NCBI RefSeq assembly: GCF_030177935.1
Contig: NZ_CP089974.1
Coordinates: 1,922,001 to 1,986,000, forward strand
Direction of reading: 5' to 3'
DNA: 64,000 bases
From: Moraxella haemolytica
Lineage (GTDB): Bacteria; Pseudomonadota; Gammaproteobacteria; Pseudomonadales; Moraxellaceae
The notes beneath the pieces are model-generated. The model had not been told where the DNA came from and searched no databases. It saw only the letters and a program-made list of their open reading frames with translations. Shown here in pieces: positions 18,651 to 26,832 of the stretch (positions are counted from its first letter, which is position 1; the number at the start of each line of letters is the position of its first letter). Both the position numbers and the translations under genes were made by a program.

Positions 18651-19439
18651 ATGCAAATCAAAACCCCCTATGTCTCTCACACCCCAGACGATAAAAAACG
18701 CATCATATGGAGCGATGAGGAAAATGGTATCTGGAGAGACTTAATCACCCGCCAACAAAAAAGCACGGTCGGCAGTGCTTATCAGCAATATTTGGACGGT
18801 TTAAACACCTTAAATCTACCAATTAACCATATTCCCCAACTGCCTGATTTGGATGCGGTATTACAACAAACAAGTGGTTGGCAAACCGCTCCTGTCCCTG
18901 CCTTAATCTCATTCGGTAAATTTTTTGAATTACTCGCTAATCAAAAGTTCCCTGTAGCGACTTTTATTCGTACCAGAGATGACTTTGATTATATTCAAGA
19001 ACCTGATATTTTCCACGAAATTGTTGGGCATCTACCCCTATTGACCAATCCTGACTTTGCCAATTTTACGCATATTTATGGAAAGTTAGGATTGCAAGCC
19101 GACAAAAAAGTACGGGTATTTTTGGCACGCTTGTACTGGTTTACCATGGAATTTGGGCTGATCAACACCCAAGACGGACTGCGTATTTATGGAGGCGGTA
19201 TCTTATCATCACCTGCTGAAACAGAATACGCCCTAAGCGGTAAGCCAGAGTACAGACCCTTTAATGTCAATGATATTCTAAGAACACCTTATCGCATTGA
19301 TAAAGTACAGCCGATTTATTATGTCATTGACGACCCAGAGGCATTATTTTCTTTGACCGAACAATCATTAATGCAAGAAGTTGATAAAGCAATGGAGCAA
19401 GGGTTGTTTGACCCCCACCCAAGTTTATTAGACGACTAG
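18651..19439 (+). CDS. phhA: Phenylalanine-4-hydroxylase
   Basis: Tetrahydrobiopterin-dependent, iron-containing conversion of phenylalanine to tyrosine, the entry to aromatic amino-acid catabolism. The 262-aa bacterial-type protein keeps the iron ligands His122 and His127 (FHEIVGH) and Glu167 (YWFTMEFG), plus the TFIRTRDDFDYIQEPD substrate/cofactor segment. It lacks the N-terminal regulatory domain of the animal enzyme, as usual for bacteria. AAGGAG lies directly upstream of the ATG. phhB follows 167 bp downstream; the opposing operon completes tyrosine degradation. Confidence 0.95.
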   Translation: MQIKTPYVSHTPDDKKRIIWSDEENGIWRDLITRQQKSTVGSAYQQYLDGLNTLNLPINHIPQLPDLDAVLQQTSGWQTAPVPALISFGKFFELLANQKFPVATFIRTRDDFDYIQEPDIFHEIVGHLPLLTNPDFANFTHIYGKLGLQADKKVRVFLARLYWFTMEFGLINTQDGLRIYGGGILSSPAETEYALSGKPEYRPFNVNDILRTPYRIDKVQPIYYVIDDPEALFSLTEQSLMQEVDKAMEQGLFDPHPSLLDD

Positions 19440-19606
19440 CAGATTTAATGACTGTTGAGCTCACTACCTTTACAGCATGACTTGCCCTAAGATGCCTTTG
19501 AAAGAGAAAGTCGTCATGGCTTACTAGCTTATCACGAACGGTTTTTTAATCCTTCAAGGTGTAATTAGGGCAATATTTTTAACTTAATTTTTATAGGGAA
19601 TTTTTT

Positions 19607-19957
19607 ATGAGCGATTTAAAAAACCAATTTTGTGAAGCCTGCCAAGCAGATGCTCCAAAGGTAACAGATGAAGAGCTTGCCACTTTCATGAAACAACTAC
19701 CAGACTGGGCTGTCATCTCCGAACAAGTCGGCGAGCATCATGTTTTACAATTAAAAAGGGTATTTAAGTTTAAAAACTTCAAAACAGCTTGGGCATTTGG
19801 CGATAAGCTCATGCAACTGGCTGAGAGTGAAGGACATCACCCTGGCATTTTTGTAGAATGGGGGAAGGTAACAGTAACTTGGTGGTCGCACAGCATCAAG
19901 GGGCTGCACAAAAATGACTTCATCATGGCAGTAAAGACAGACGAGCTATACACATAA
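19607..19957 (+). CDS. phhB: Pterin-4a-carbinolamine dehydratase
   Basis: Recycles the 4a-hydroxy-tetrahydropterin formed by phenylalanine hydroxylase. The 116 aa show the family pattern with all active-site histidines: EGHHPGIF (His-His) and the third His in [17 protein letters not shown]. The location behind phhA fits the standard phhAB arrangement. The start has AGGGAA upstream. A second, more divergent member of the family is encoded at 29434-29718. Confidence 0.94.
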   Translation: MSDLKNQFCEACQADAPKVTDEELATFMKQLPDWAVISEQVGEHHVLQLKRVFKFKNFKTAWAFGDKLMQLAESEGHHPGIFVEWGKVTVTWWSHSIKGLHKNDFIMAVKTDELYT

Positions 19958-19974
19958 CCCAAGAATATCATTGA

Positions 19975-20008
19975 AATAAAAGCGATAATCTAGGTTATCG
20001 CTTTTATT
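19975..20008. terminator. Bidirectional terminator between phhB and maiA
   Basis: Perfect 14-bp inverted repeat (AATAAAAGCGATAA) with a 6-nt loop and a T-rich tail, between convergent genes. Confidence 0.88.
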
Positions 20009-20023
20009 TATCTTTTTATTTTG

Positions 20024-20659
20024 TTATTCAAAGTCAATTTGTTTTTCTGGGCTTGCCTGAATGAACGCATCTAGTTGATTGCAGTTTTCTACTACCTTGA
20101 CAATATTAGGAAAGGCACTCAAATCCACTTTAAAGCGATTGGCATTATATACTTGTGGCACCAGACAAATATCGGCCATTGTGATATTATCGCCAAAAGC
20201 ATATTGACCGCCATGTGTTTTTAATAATTGCTCCAAAGCAGTAAAATTGACCTTAATCCAGTGAGCATACCAGCTTTGTTTTTGTTCATCGCTTATGTTT
20301 AATTCACCTGTTAAATATTGCAACACTCGCAAATTATTCACAGGGTGCGTATCACAAGCGATGATATGACACATAGACAGCACAGTCGCCCTGTCATAAT
20401 GATCTTTTGGTAGCAGTGATGGGCTAGGATACTCATTCTCCAAAAAATCTAAAATCGCCATTGACTGGCTAAGTATCTTACCATCATCAATCTGTAAACT
20501 TGGCAATAATTGGCTCGGATTTTTGGCCTGATAGTCGTCTGACCTTTGCTGACCTTTGACCAAGTGTACAGGAATGATGCCATGAGAGATGTTTTTGAGA
20601 TTTAAAGCGATGCGTACACGATATGCCGCCGAACTTCTAAAATAAGAGTAAAGTTCCAT
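20024..20659 (-). CDS. maiA: Maleylacetoacetate isomerase (zeta-class glutathione transferase)
   Basis: Glutathione-dependent cis-trans isomerisation of maleylacetoacetate to fumarylacetoacetate in tyrosine degradation. I start at the ATG at 20659 (211 aa), which has AGGAAGG upstream and opens directly with MELYSYFRSSAAYRVRIAL, the zeta-class glutathione-site motif with its catalytic Ser pair. Further markers are NPSQLLPSLQIDDGKILSQS (gamma-Glu binding) and the C-terminal FGDNITMADICLVPQVYNA. It is the last gene of the hpd operon. Confidence 0.93.
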   Translation of the reverse strand: MELYSYFRSSAAYRVRIALNLKNISHGIIPVHLVKGQQRSDDYQAKNPSQLLPSLQIDDGKILSQSMAILDFLENEYPSPSLLPKDHYDRATVLSMCHIIACDTHPVNNLRVLQYLTGELNISDEQKQSWYAHWIKVNFTALEQLLKTHGGQYAFGDNITMADICLVPQVYNANRFKVDLSAFPNIVKVVENCNQLDAFIQASPEKQIDFE

Positions 20660-20732
20660 AATCCTTCCTTGAAAATGGTGGGGCAAATGCCATCTAAAGC
20701 CAGTGGCACCGCCCCACTTTGATGATTGGTTA

Positions 20733-22124
20733 TTAGTTTTTGGCAGGTTCTAACTTGCTGATGGTAAAGCCAGTAAACCCATAAACCAGTGTCAAAATAA
20801 AGCACAAGTAACAAAAAAACGCAAACGGTACATAGTTAATCACTGGCATTCCAAATATCCCCGTCAAAAATCCGCCATACACTCCCCATGGCACTAAAGG
20901 ATTGATGACCGTGCCGGCATCCTCAATGGTGCGAGACAAATTTTTTGGGTGCAGTCCAAGCCGTTGATACTCTGGTAAAAAAGCATTGCCCGATAAAAGC
21001 AAACTTAGATACTGCTCACCGACAAGCACATTAATCCCAAAAGCCGTAAAGGCAGCAGCAGCCACGCCATGAGAGGCTTTGGTGAGTAGATGACGCATCG
21101 CATCAAGCAGTGCTGGCAATACGCCAAGCCCTTGAAGCAATCCACCCAAAGACAATGCCAAAATCACCAAAATTTGGGTAAAAAACATACTCTCCAAACC
21201 ACCACGAGAGACCAGTTTTCCTACCGCCCCCAAGTCCACACCCTCTGGCAATGAATAGCCCTTAAAGAACCAACCACCAAGCTGTGATAGACTTGGGCTA
21301 GAATGGGTGTAGGTCAAGGCAAGTGCCACAACGATGGTTGCACCAATGGCATAGATGGCATTGACACGCATGATGGCAAGTGCAATCAACACCAAAAAGG
21401 GCAATAAGGCATAGCTGTGCACCAGTCCACTTGCGACCAGACTGTCTTTTAATTCTGTCACGCCTGTCAAATCGCCAGTCGCCGATGGCATGAACATAAA
21501 TAAAATCGCTGTAATAATCCACGCAGGCACTGTGGTGTACATCATATTTTTGATATGCTCAAACAAATCCACGCCAACAATAGATGCTGCAATGCTTGTG
21601 GTGTCAGATAATGGCGACATCTTATCGCCAAAGAGTGCACCAGAAACGACCGCCCCTGCCACAATCGCAGGATTCGCCCCAAAGGCTGCCGCCATTCCCA
21701 AAAACGCCACACCCACTGTCGCACAAGTAGTAAATCCGCTACCAAGTGCCAGACCAACCACACTTGCTAAAATAAAAGCAGATAAATAAAACCACTCCGC
21801 CAACAAAAAGTTAAACCCATAATACATCAAAGTAGGAATAGACCCACTCATCATCAAAGCAGAAACTAAAAGCCCAATGAAAGAAAACAGATAAATCGCC
21901 CCCATTCCTGTGGCGACCCCACCTATCATCTTATCTTGCATTGCTTCAAATTTGACGCCTTTGGTCAGTCCAAATATCATCAAACCCAAGATAACAATCA
22001 GTAGCGATAACAATGGCACAAAGCCGAGTTGAATCATCGTCAAGGCAAGCACCGCCACCACAATAATGGCAATCGGTACGGCTTGTTTGGGGGTTAAATG
22101 TAAAAGCGGGGCTTGCTTACTCAT
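20733..22124 (-). CDS. NhaC-family Na+/H+ antiporter-like transporter
   Basis: Integral membrane protein of 463 aa with about eleven hydrophobic segments. NhaC-family marks are GLALGSGFTTCATVGVAF, GALFGDKMSPLSDTTSIAAS (the conserved ion-binding stretch) and DAGTVINPLVPWGVYG near the C terminus. NhaC relatives exchange sodium for protons, or couple this to substrate exchange as in malate/lactate antiporters. Its position between fahA and maiA in the tyrosine operon, with GGAA upstream, suggests it serves this pathway, perhaps moving an aromatic or acidic product; that is inference. Unlike the amino-acid permeases often found with such genes, it has no APC-family features. Confidence 0.85.
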   Translation of the reverse strand: MSKQAPLLHLTPKQAVPIAIIVVAVLALTMIQLGFVPLLSLLIVILGLMIFGLTKGVKFEAMQDKMIGGVATGMGAIYLFSFIGLLVSALMMSGSIPTLMYYGFNFLLAEWFYLSAFILASVVGLALGSGFTTCATVGVAFLGMAAAFGANPAIVAGAVVSGALFGDKMSPLSDTTSIAASIVGVDLFEHIKNMMYTTVPAWIITAILFMFMPSATGDLTGVTELKDSLVASGLVHSYALLPFLVLIALAIMRVNAIYAIGATIVVALALTYTHSSPSLSQLGGWFFKGYSLPEGVDLGAVGKLVSRGGLESMFFTQILVILALSLGGLLQGLGVLPALLDAMRHLLTKASHGVAAAAFTAFGINVLVGEQYLSLLLSGNAFLPEYQRLGLHPKNLSRTIEDAGTVINPLVPWGVYGGFLTGIFGMPVINYVPFAFFCYLCFILTLVYGFTGFTISKLEPAKN

Positions 22125-22239
22125 AAAAAAAATTCCTTACTGCCATATGATGACAGCTCATCTGCCCTAGTCATCACTTATGATCAGCAGTCATTATAAT
22201 CAAAAACAACCGCATAATTCAATGAAAATAAAACAAATG

Positions 22240-23238
22240 TCAAAAATCGGTCTTCACTGTATTAACAATCTCACCAAAAATGCTATTACCATCTTTGTCA
22301 TTCATACAGATTTTGACAGTGTCGCCATGATCCAAGAACTCGGTGCTAGGCTTACCATTTTCAATGGTCTCATACATACGCACTTCAGCGATACAGCAGT
22401 AACCTACACCGCCTTGTTCTACCGATGAGCCATATAGATTGCCTTGTTTGTTGGATACTGTGCCAGAGCCGACAATCGTCCCTGCTTCAATTTCACGAGT
22501 TTTAGCAAGATGGCTAAGCAAGCGTGCAAAATCAAATGTCATGTCCACGCCTGCATTAGGGCAACCAAATGGCTTGCCGTTAATCTCTACATTTAAGGGC
22601 AAATGCACCTTATTATCCACCCAAGCATCGCCCAATTCATCAGGGGTTACAAACACAGGGCTAAATGCCGAAGCAGGCTTAGACTGCACAAAACCAAAAC
22701 CTTTGGCAAGCTCATCAGGGATAAGATGACGCAAAGAAACATCATTAACCAACCCAACTAAGGCGATGGCTTTTTCTGCCTGCTTTTGGCTCGCCCCAAG
22801 CGGTAAGTCAGTTGCCACCACCACCACTTCTGCCTCTAAGTCAATGCCCCACTCTTTTTTGGCAAGTATATCATCTGTTGGTGCGATGAAGCTGTCTGAG
22901 CCACCTTGATACATAAGTGGGTCGTCATAAAAAGAGACTGGCACTTCTGAGTTACGAGCTTTTCGTACCAGTTCTACATGGTTAAGATAAGCAGAGCCGT
23001 CTGCCCACTGGTATGCTCTTGGTAATGGTGAATGACAAGCGTTTTGATCAAAGGGCTTGCCAACTTCTGATGCGTTTAGCTCATCGTAGAGTTTTTGTAG
23101 GGTAGGCTTATGCACTCCCCAATCGTCAAGAGCTGATTGCAGTGTGCTAATTTCTGGCTCAAGATAACGACTCAAATCACGGCTAACCACAATTAGGCGA
23201 CCGTCTCGGCTGTCAGTTTTTAGGGTGGCTAATTTCAT
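22240..23238 (-). CDS. fahA: Fumarylacetoacetate hydrolase
   Basis: Final step of tyrosine breakdown, cleaving fumarylacetoacetate to fumarate and acetoacetate. The 332 aa carry the FAH-family metal-site pattern, including EAEVVVVATDLPLGA, LVNDVSLRHL, FAFSPVFVTPDEL-like segments and GTIVGSGTVSNKQG. The form is the shorter bacterial one, not the 420-aa eukaryotic type. An AGGAAA site lies just before the ATG. Acetoacetate produced here could be fed to the CoA-transferase encoded at 8212-9552. Confidence 0.9.
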   Translation of the reverse strand: MKLATLKTDSRDGRLIVVSRDLSRYLEPEISTLQSALDDWGVHKPTLQKLYDELNASEVGKPFDQNACHSPLPRAYQWADGSAYLNHVELVRKARNSEVPVSFYDDPLMYQGGSDSFIAPTDDILAKKEWGIDLEAEVVVVATDLPLGASQKQAEKAIALVGLVNDVSLRHLIPDELAKGFGFVQSKPASAFSPVFVTPDELGDAWVDNKVHLPLNVEINGKPFGCPNAGVDMTFDFARLLSHLAKTREIEAGTIVGSGTVSNKQGNLYGSSVEQGGVGYCCIAEVRMYETIENGKPSTEFLDHGDTVKICMNDKDGNSIFGEIVNTVKTDF

Positions 23239-23261
23239 CGGTTTTCCTTAAATTTACAAAA

Positions 23262-23312
23262 ACAAACCGTCTATTTATTGTATCAGTATACTTTAAAATA
23301 AACGGTTTTTAT
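23262..23312 (-). terminator. Possible hairpin after the VOC-protein gene
   Basis: An imperfect inverted repeat, ACCGTCTATTTATT against AATAAACGGT, with a long AT-rich loop, in the 77 bp between the VOC gene and fahA. It may attenuate rather than fully stop transcription; the match is not perfect. Confidence 0.4.
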
Positions 23313-23315
23313 GCG

Positions 23316-23861
23316 TTATACTTCAGGCGGTTCTGTGCCATCATGCACCCATCTGGCATGCTTGGGTGCTTTTTTGGTTATCGCCCATTCGTTTAGCATG
23401 TCCCATTTGACTTTATCTAACGCTTTTGATTGCTTTTTTGTGGTTACATCAAAGGCAAGCTCGATGCGGTGTCCATTGGGGTCAAAAAAGTAGATGGAGT
23501 GGAACAAGGTGTGATTAGTTGGACCTAGTACATCAATGCCCTCACTGATTAGCCTGTCTTTGGTGGCAAGTAGTTTTTCCATGCTATCTACTTTTAATGC
23601 CAAATGCTGTGTCCAAATAGGTGTGTTCTCATCTCTACCCATCTCTGGGCGAGTTGGCAATTCAAAAAACGCCAAAATATTACCACCCCCAGCATCCAAA
23701 AAAATGTGCATATAAGGATCAGGCTCGCCTGTGGAAGGAACTTTGTCCTCACCGATGGCAAGCACAAAATCCATATCAAGGTGCTTTTGATACCATTCTA
23801 CTGTCTCTTTGGCATCACGACAACGATAGGCGACATGGTGTACGCCTTGAGTTAGAGCCAT
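23316..23861 (-). CDS. VOC-superfamily metalloprotein; candidate homogentisate-step dioxygenase
   Basis: A 181-aa protein with two beta-alpha-beta-beta-beta modules, the vicinal-oxygen-chelate fold shared by glyoxalase I and type I extradiol dioxygenases. Potential metal ligands are His9 (GVHHVAY), Glu67 (FFELP), His86 (TQHLAL) and Glu134 (HRIELA), so a two-His-one-Glu site can be formed. It is encoded between hpd and fahA, exactly where the homogentisate ring-cleavage enzyme is needed, and no classical HmgA (about 430 aa) is in the window. GGAATAG precedes the start. I see the fold, the ligands and the context; the role in homogentisate cleavage is an inference, and an accessory function is also possible. 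Confidence 0.8.
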   Translation of the reverse strand: MALTQGVHHVAYRCRDAKETVEWYQKHLDMDFVLAIGEDKVPSTGEPDPYMHIFLDAGGGNILAFFELPTRPEMGRDENTPIWTQHLALKVDSMEKLLATKDRLISEGIDVLGPTNHTLFHSIYFFDPNGHRIELAFDVTTKKQSKALDKVKWDMLNEWAITKKAPKHARWVHDGTEPPEV

Positions 23862-24140
23862 AGTCTATTCCTTTATCTAAGATGGGCTTTATCTAAAGCC
23901 TAACCAATTTTAAACCCTTTAAAAAGCGAGCCGTATTTTTCAACCATATCCGCCAACCATGTTTTTAGCACAGTTGCCAATCACGGTTTTTTGCATGATT
24001 TACCATCACAAAACACTGCCTGCTTTTTGTCATTGAAAGTAACATTTTAGTGCCAATCAAACTTTATAAAAATGACCAACTGTACTTAATCAGCCTAAGA
24101 TGGATAAAAAGTTTGACTGACAAAAAAATTAAACAGCTTA

Positions 24141-25235
24141 TCACAATGATTCTGCCGGCACTTCTAACGCCCCACGGCGGATCTGGTCTCGCTCAAGACT
24201 CTCAAAGAGTGCCTTAAAATTGCCCTCACCAAAGCCTTGTGCGTAGTCGCCCTTACGCTGGATAAATTCAAAGAACACAGGACCCATCAAAGTTTCAGAG
24301 AAAATTTGTAATAGCAGGCGTGGCGTACCATCTTCGGTGGTGCCATCTAGCAATATGCCACGAGCTTGAAGCTCTGATGTAGGCTCGCCATGATTTGGTA
24401 GTCTTTCTTCTAGCATCTCATAATAAGTATCTTTTGGTGCGGTCGCTAGTGGCACGCCTGCTGCACGAAGCTGGTCAATGCTTTCAATCAGGTTATCCGA
24501 CAAGAACGCAATGTGCTGAATGCCCTCGCCATTAAACTTCATCAAAAATTCTTCAATCTGACCACCACCCTGCTTGGATTCTTCATTCAAAGGAATGCGG
24601 ATTTTACCATCTGGAGCGGTTAAGGCTCGGCTTGCCAAACCTGTGTATTCACCCTTGATATCAAAGTAGCGAATTTCTTGGAAGTTAAAGAATTTTTGGT
24701 AAAAATTATACCAATAGTCCATACGACCACGATATAGATTATGCGTTAGATGGTCAATGACTTTAAAGCCAAAGCCGACAGGGTTTTTATCCACCCCTTC
24801 AATGAACTCAAAATCAATATCATAAATGGTATTATCGCCCTCAAAACGGTCAATAAAATAAATCAATGAACCGCCAATGCCTTTGATGGCAGGCAAGCGA
24901 AGCTCCATTGGGTTGGTCGGTACTTCTACAGGTTCAGCACCCATCTCAATGGCACGATTATAGGCGTATCGTGCATCTTTGACACGAAAACCCATCGCAC
25001 AGGCACCCGCCCCATGCTCTTGGGCAAAGTAATAAGCCTGACTGTTTTTGGTGCGGTTCACCAAAAGATTGATGCCACCTTGACGATAAAGTGAGACATC
25101 TTTTGAGCGGTGGTGAGCCACTTCGGTAAAGCCCATTTTCTCAAAAATTGGCTCTAAAAAATTTGGGTGTGGGCTTGAAAACTCTAAAAACTCAAAACCA
25201 TCTAGCCCCATTGGATTTTCAAATAAATCTGCCAT
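24141..25235 (-). CDS. hpd: 4-hydroxyphenylpyruvate dioxygenase
   Basis: Iron(II) enzyme that turns 4-hydroxyphenylpyruvate into homogentisate. I start at the ATG at 25235 (364 aa) preceded by AAGGGA; the longer frame to 25337 adds a Cys/Trp-rich leader with no homology expected. The C-terminal half has the metal ligands His162 (DHLTHN), His241 (IQHIAF) and Glu323 (FFEFIQRKG), and the [19 protein letters not shown]-terminal helix that closes the active site. It is the first gene of the tyrosine operon, divergent from a LysR gene 197 bp away that probably controls it. Confidence 0.95.
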   Translation of the reverse strand: MADLFENPMGLDGFEFLEFSSPHPNFLEPIFEKMGFTEVAHHRSKDVSLYRQGGINLLVNRTKNSQAYYFAQEHGAGACAMGFRVKDARYAYNRAIEMGAEPVEVPTNPMELRLPAIKGIGGSLIYFIDRFEGDNTIYDIDFEFIEGVDKNPVGFGFKVIDHLTHNLYRGRMDYWYNFYQKFFNFQEIRYFDIKGEYTGLASRALTAPDGKIRIPLNEESKQGGGQIEEFLMKFNGEGIQHIAFLSDNLIESIDQLRAAGVPLATAPKDTYYEMLEERLPNHGEPTSELQARGILLDGTTEDGTPRLLLQIFSETLMGPVFFEFIQRKGDYAQGFGEGNFKALFESLERDQIRRGALEVPAESL

Positions 25236-25432
25236 AATAATCCCTTGCTTGTTAATGAAAAACTGTCTAAAATCCCATGAAGAATACTTGCAATCAATTG
25301 AAAGCCAGCTGTGATTATCATAAAATAAGCACTGCAAATCTACAAATGGGTTTTTTGCTTTATTTATTGGATTTTACAATAATTTGGATTTTTATAATTT
25401 TTTATAATAATGACGACAATACGGATTAGTTT
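25236..25432. promoter_or_regulatory. Divergent hpd/lysR control region
   Basis: A 197-bp AT-rich region between the start codons of hpd (minus) and the LysR gene (plus), the usual arrangement for a LysR regulator that controls its divergent neighbour and itself. I could not single out a convincing T-N11-A operator. Confidence 0.5.
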
Positions 25433-26332
25433 ATGAATGTTACCTTTCGCCAGATTAACGCCTTCATTGCTGTGGCTCGCCACAAAAGCTTTACCAAAGC
25501 CGCCGATGAGCTACATCTGACACAGTCATCGTTGAGTGGTCTAATTAAAGAGATGGAACGCCAACTTGACATCACGCTATTTGACCGCACCACTCGTCAA
25601 TTACATCTATCAGAAGGTGGCACAAGACTGCTACCCTATGCCTTAAAAGTGCTAGATGATATGCGGCTGCTGAATAATGAAATCTATGATTTAAAGGATT
25701 TTCATCAAGGCAAAGTACGAGTAGCAGCCAGCCAGCAACTTGCCGCCACAATCATGCCTGAGCTTATCAAGGAATTTAAAAAAATCCATCCAGATGTTCA
25801 AGTTAGCCTTATTGATTGTGGTATTGGCGAGGTCATGGATCGTGTGCAGATTTTAGATGCCGATATTGGCATCGGTCCTGAATATCCGTTTAGCAATGAC
25901 ATTGTAGCGACAGAGCTGTTCGCTTCACCGTTTTATTTAATCATCAAAAAAGACCACCCTTTAAGTGGTCATGATGAATTAGATTGGGGCGATATTCCAC
26001 AAGGCGAACTCATCACCCTACAATCTGCCTTTGCTGAACAAATCCGCAACGCCTTGCCACTTGATTTATCCGAGCGGTTATTTCGTGCCGATTATGAGGT
26101 CAATTTTTTGTCCACTGCTCTTGGTATGACCAAAATGGGACTTGGCATTACCCTTGCCTTAACTTATGCCAAAACTTGGGTAGAACAGCACAACTTGACC
26201 ATGATACCGATTAAAAACCCCACGATAGAAAGAAAATTTTTACTGTACACTCACAAGCATCGTTCACCCAGCCCTGCGGTCATCACCTTTAAAAAATTCT
26301 TGGTGGATTATGCCAAGCATTGGGATGCCTAA
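25433..26332 (+). CDS. LysR-family transcriptional regulator, probable regulator of the tyrosine operon
   Basis: DNA-binding regulator of 299 aa. The N-terminal winged helix-turn-helix is typical (FRQINAFIAVARHKSFTKAA, then LHLTQSSLSGLIKEMERQL, LFDRTTR), followed by a linker helix and a periplasmic-binding-like effector domain (about 90-299) with GKVRVAASQQLAATIMPEL and the closing GLGITLALTYA segment. Divergent from hpd, so an aromatic metabolite of the pathway is the likely inducer. Phe/Tyr catabolism is controlled by other regulator families in Pseudomonas (PhhR, HmgR), so LysR control is a variation; the link is inferred from position. Confidence 0.88.
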   Translation: MNVTFRQINAFIAVARHKSFTKAADELHLTQSSLSGLIKEMERQLDITLFDRTTRQLHLSEGGTRLLPYALKVLDDMRLLNNEIYDLKDFHQGKVRVAASQQLAATIMPELIKEFKKIHPDVQVSLIDCGIGEVMDRVQILDADIGIGPEYPFSNDIVATELFASPFYLIIKKDHPLSGHDELDWGDIPQGELITLQSAFAEQIRNALPLDLSERLFRADYEVNFLSTALGMTKMGLGITLALTYAKTWVEQHNLTMIPIKNPTIERKFLLYTHKHRSPSPAVITFKKFLVDYAKHWDA

Positions 26333-26505
26333 TTTGGCACAGCTAACCGACCGTACAACACCATACAGTCTAAAATGAGACACCCTAATGCCAAGCATTA
26401 ACAAAAACAATCTGCAATCTTTGTACGAATGTTATTTACAATCTGCATAAAATTTCTTATGCTAAACAACTCATTTATTTCATCTCATCAATCTGACCAG
26501 AGACC

Positions 26506-26784
26506 ATGACAAACATCATACACGACACCGACAACCATCGCTTTACAACCACCATTGACGGCTTGACCGCATTTATCAGCTATGTTGATACAGGCGAGAC
26601 ACTCATCTTTGACCACACCATCGTCCCAAACGCTCTTGGTGGTCGTGGCATCGGCACTGCACTCGTCAAGCACGCCCTAGCCTACGCCCAAGTACAAGGC
26701 AAGAAAATTGTGCCTGCTTGTAGCTTTGTGGCACACTATGTTCAAAAACACCCCGAATACCAGTCGCTACTGCATTTGGCTTGA
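26506..26784 (+). CDS. Small GNAT-family N-acetyltransferase (YidJ/YjdJ type)
   Basis: A 92-aa single-domain protein of the short GNAT group. The acetyl-CoA binding motif is GGRGIGTALVKHALAYA, preceded by LIFDHTIVP and followed by KIVPACSFVAHYVQKHPEY, the order seen in this subfamily. Members acetylate unidentified small molecules or proteins; no substrate can be read here. It lies 46 bp before the CBS-domain gene and could share its transcript. Confidence 0.85.
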   Translation: MTNIIHDTDNHRFTTTIDGLTAFISYVDTGETLIFDHTIVPNALGGRGIGTALVKHALAYAQVQGKKIVPACSFVAHYVQKHPEYQSLLHLA

Positions 26785-26832
26785 TGAATCAAATCACTCA
26801 AGCAGTCCTAGAATCAACACAAGGAAGTCGTG

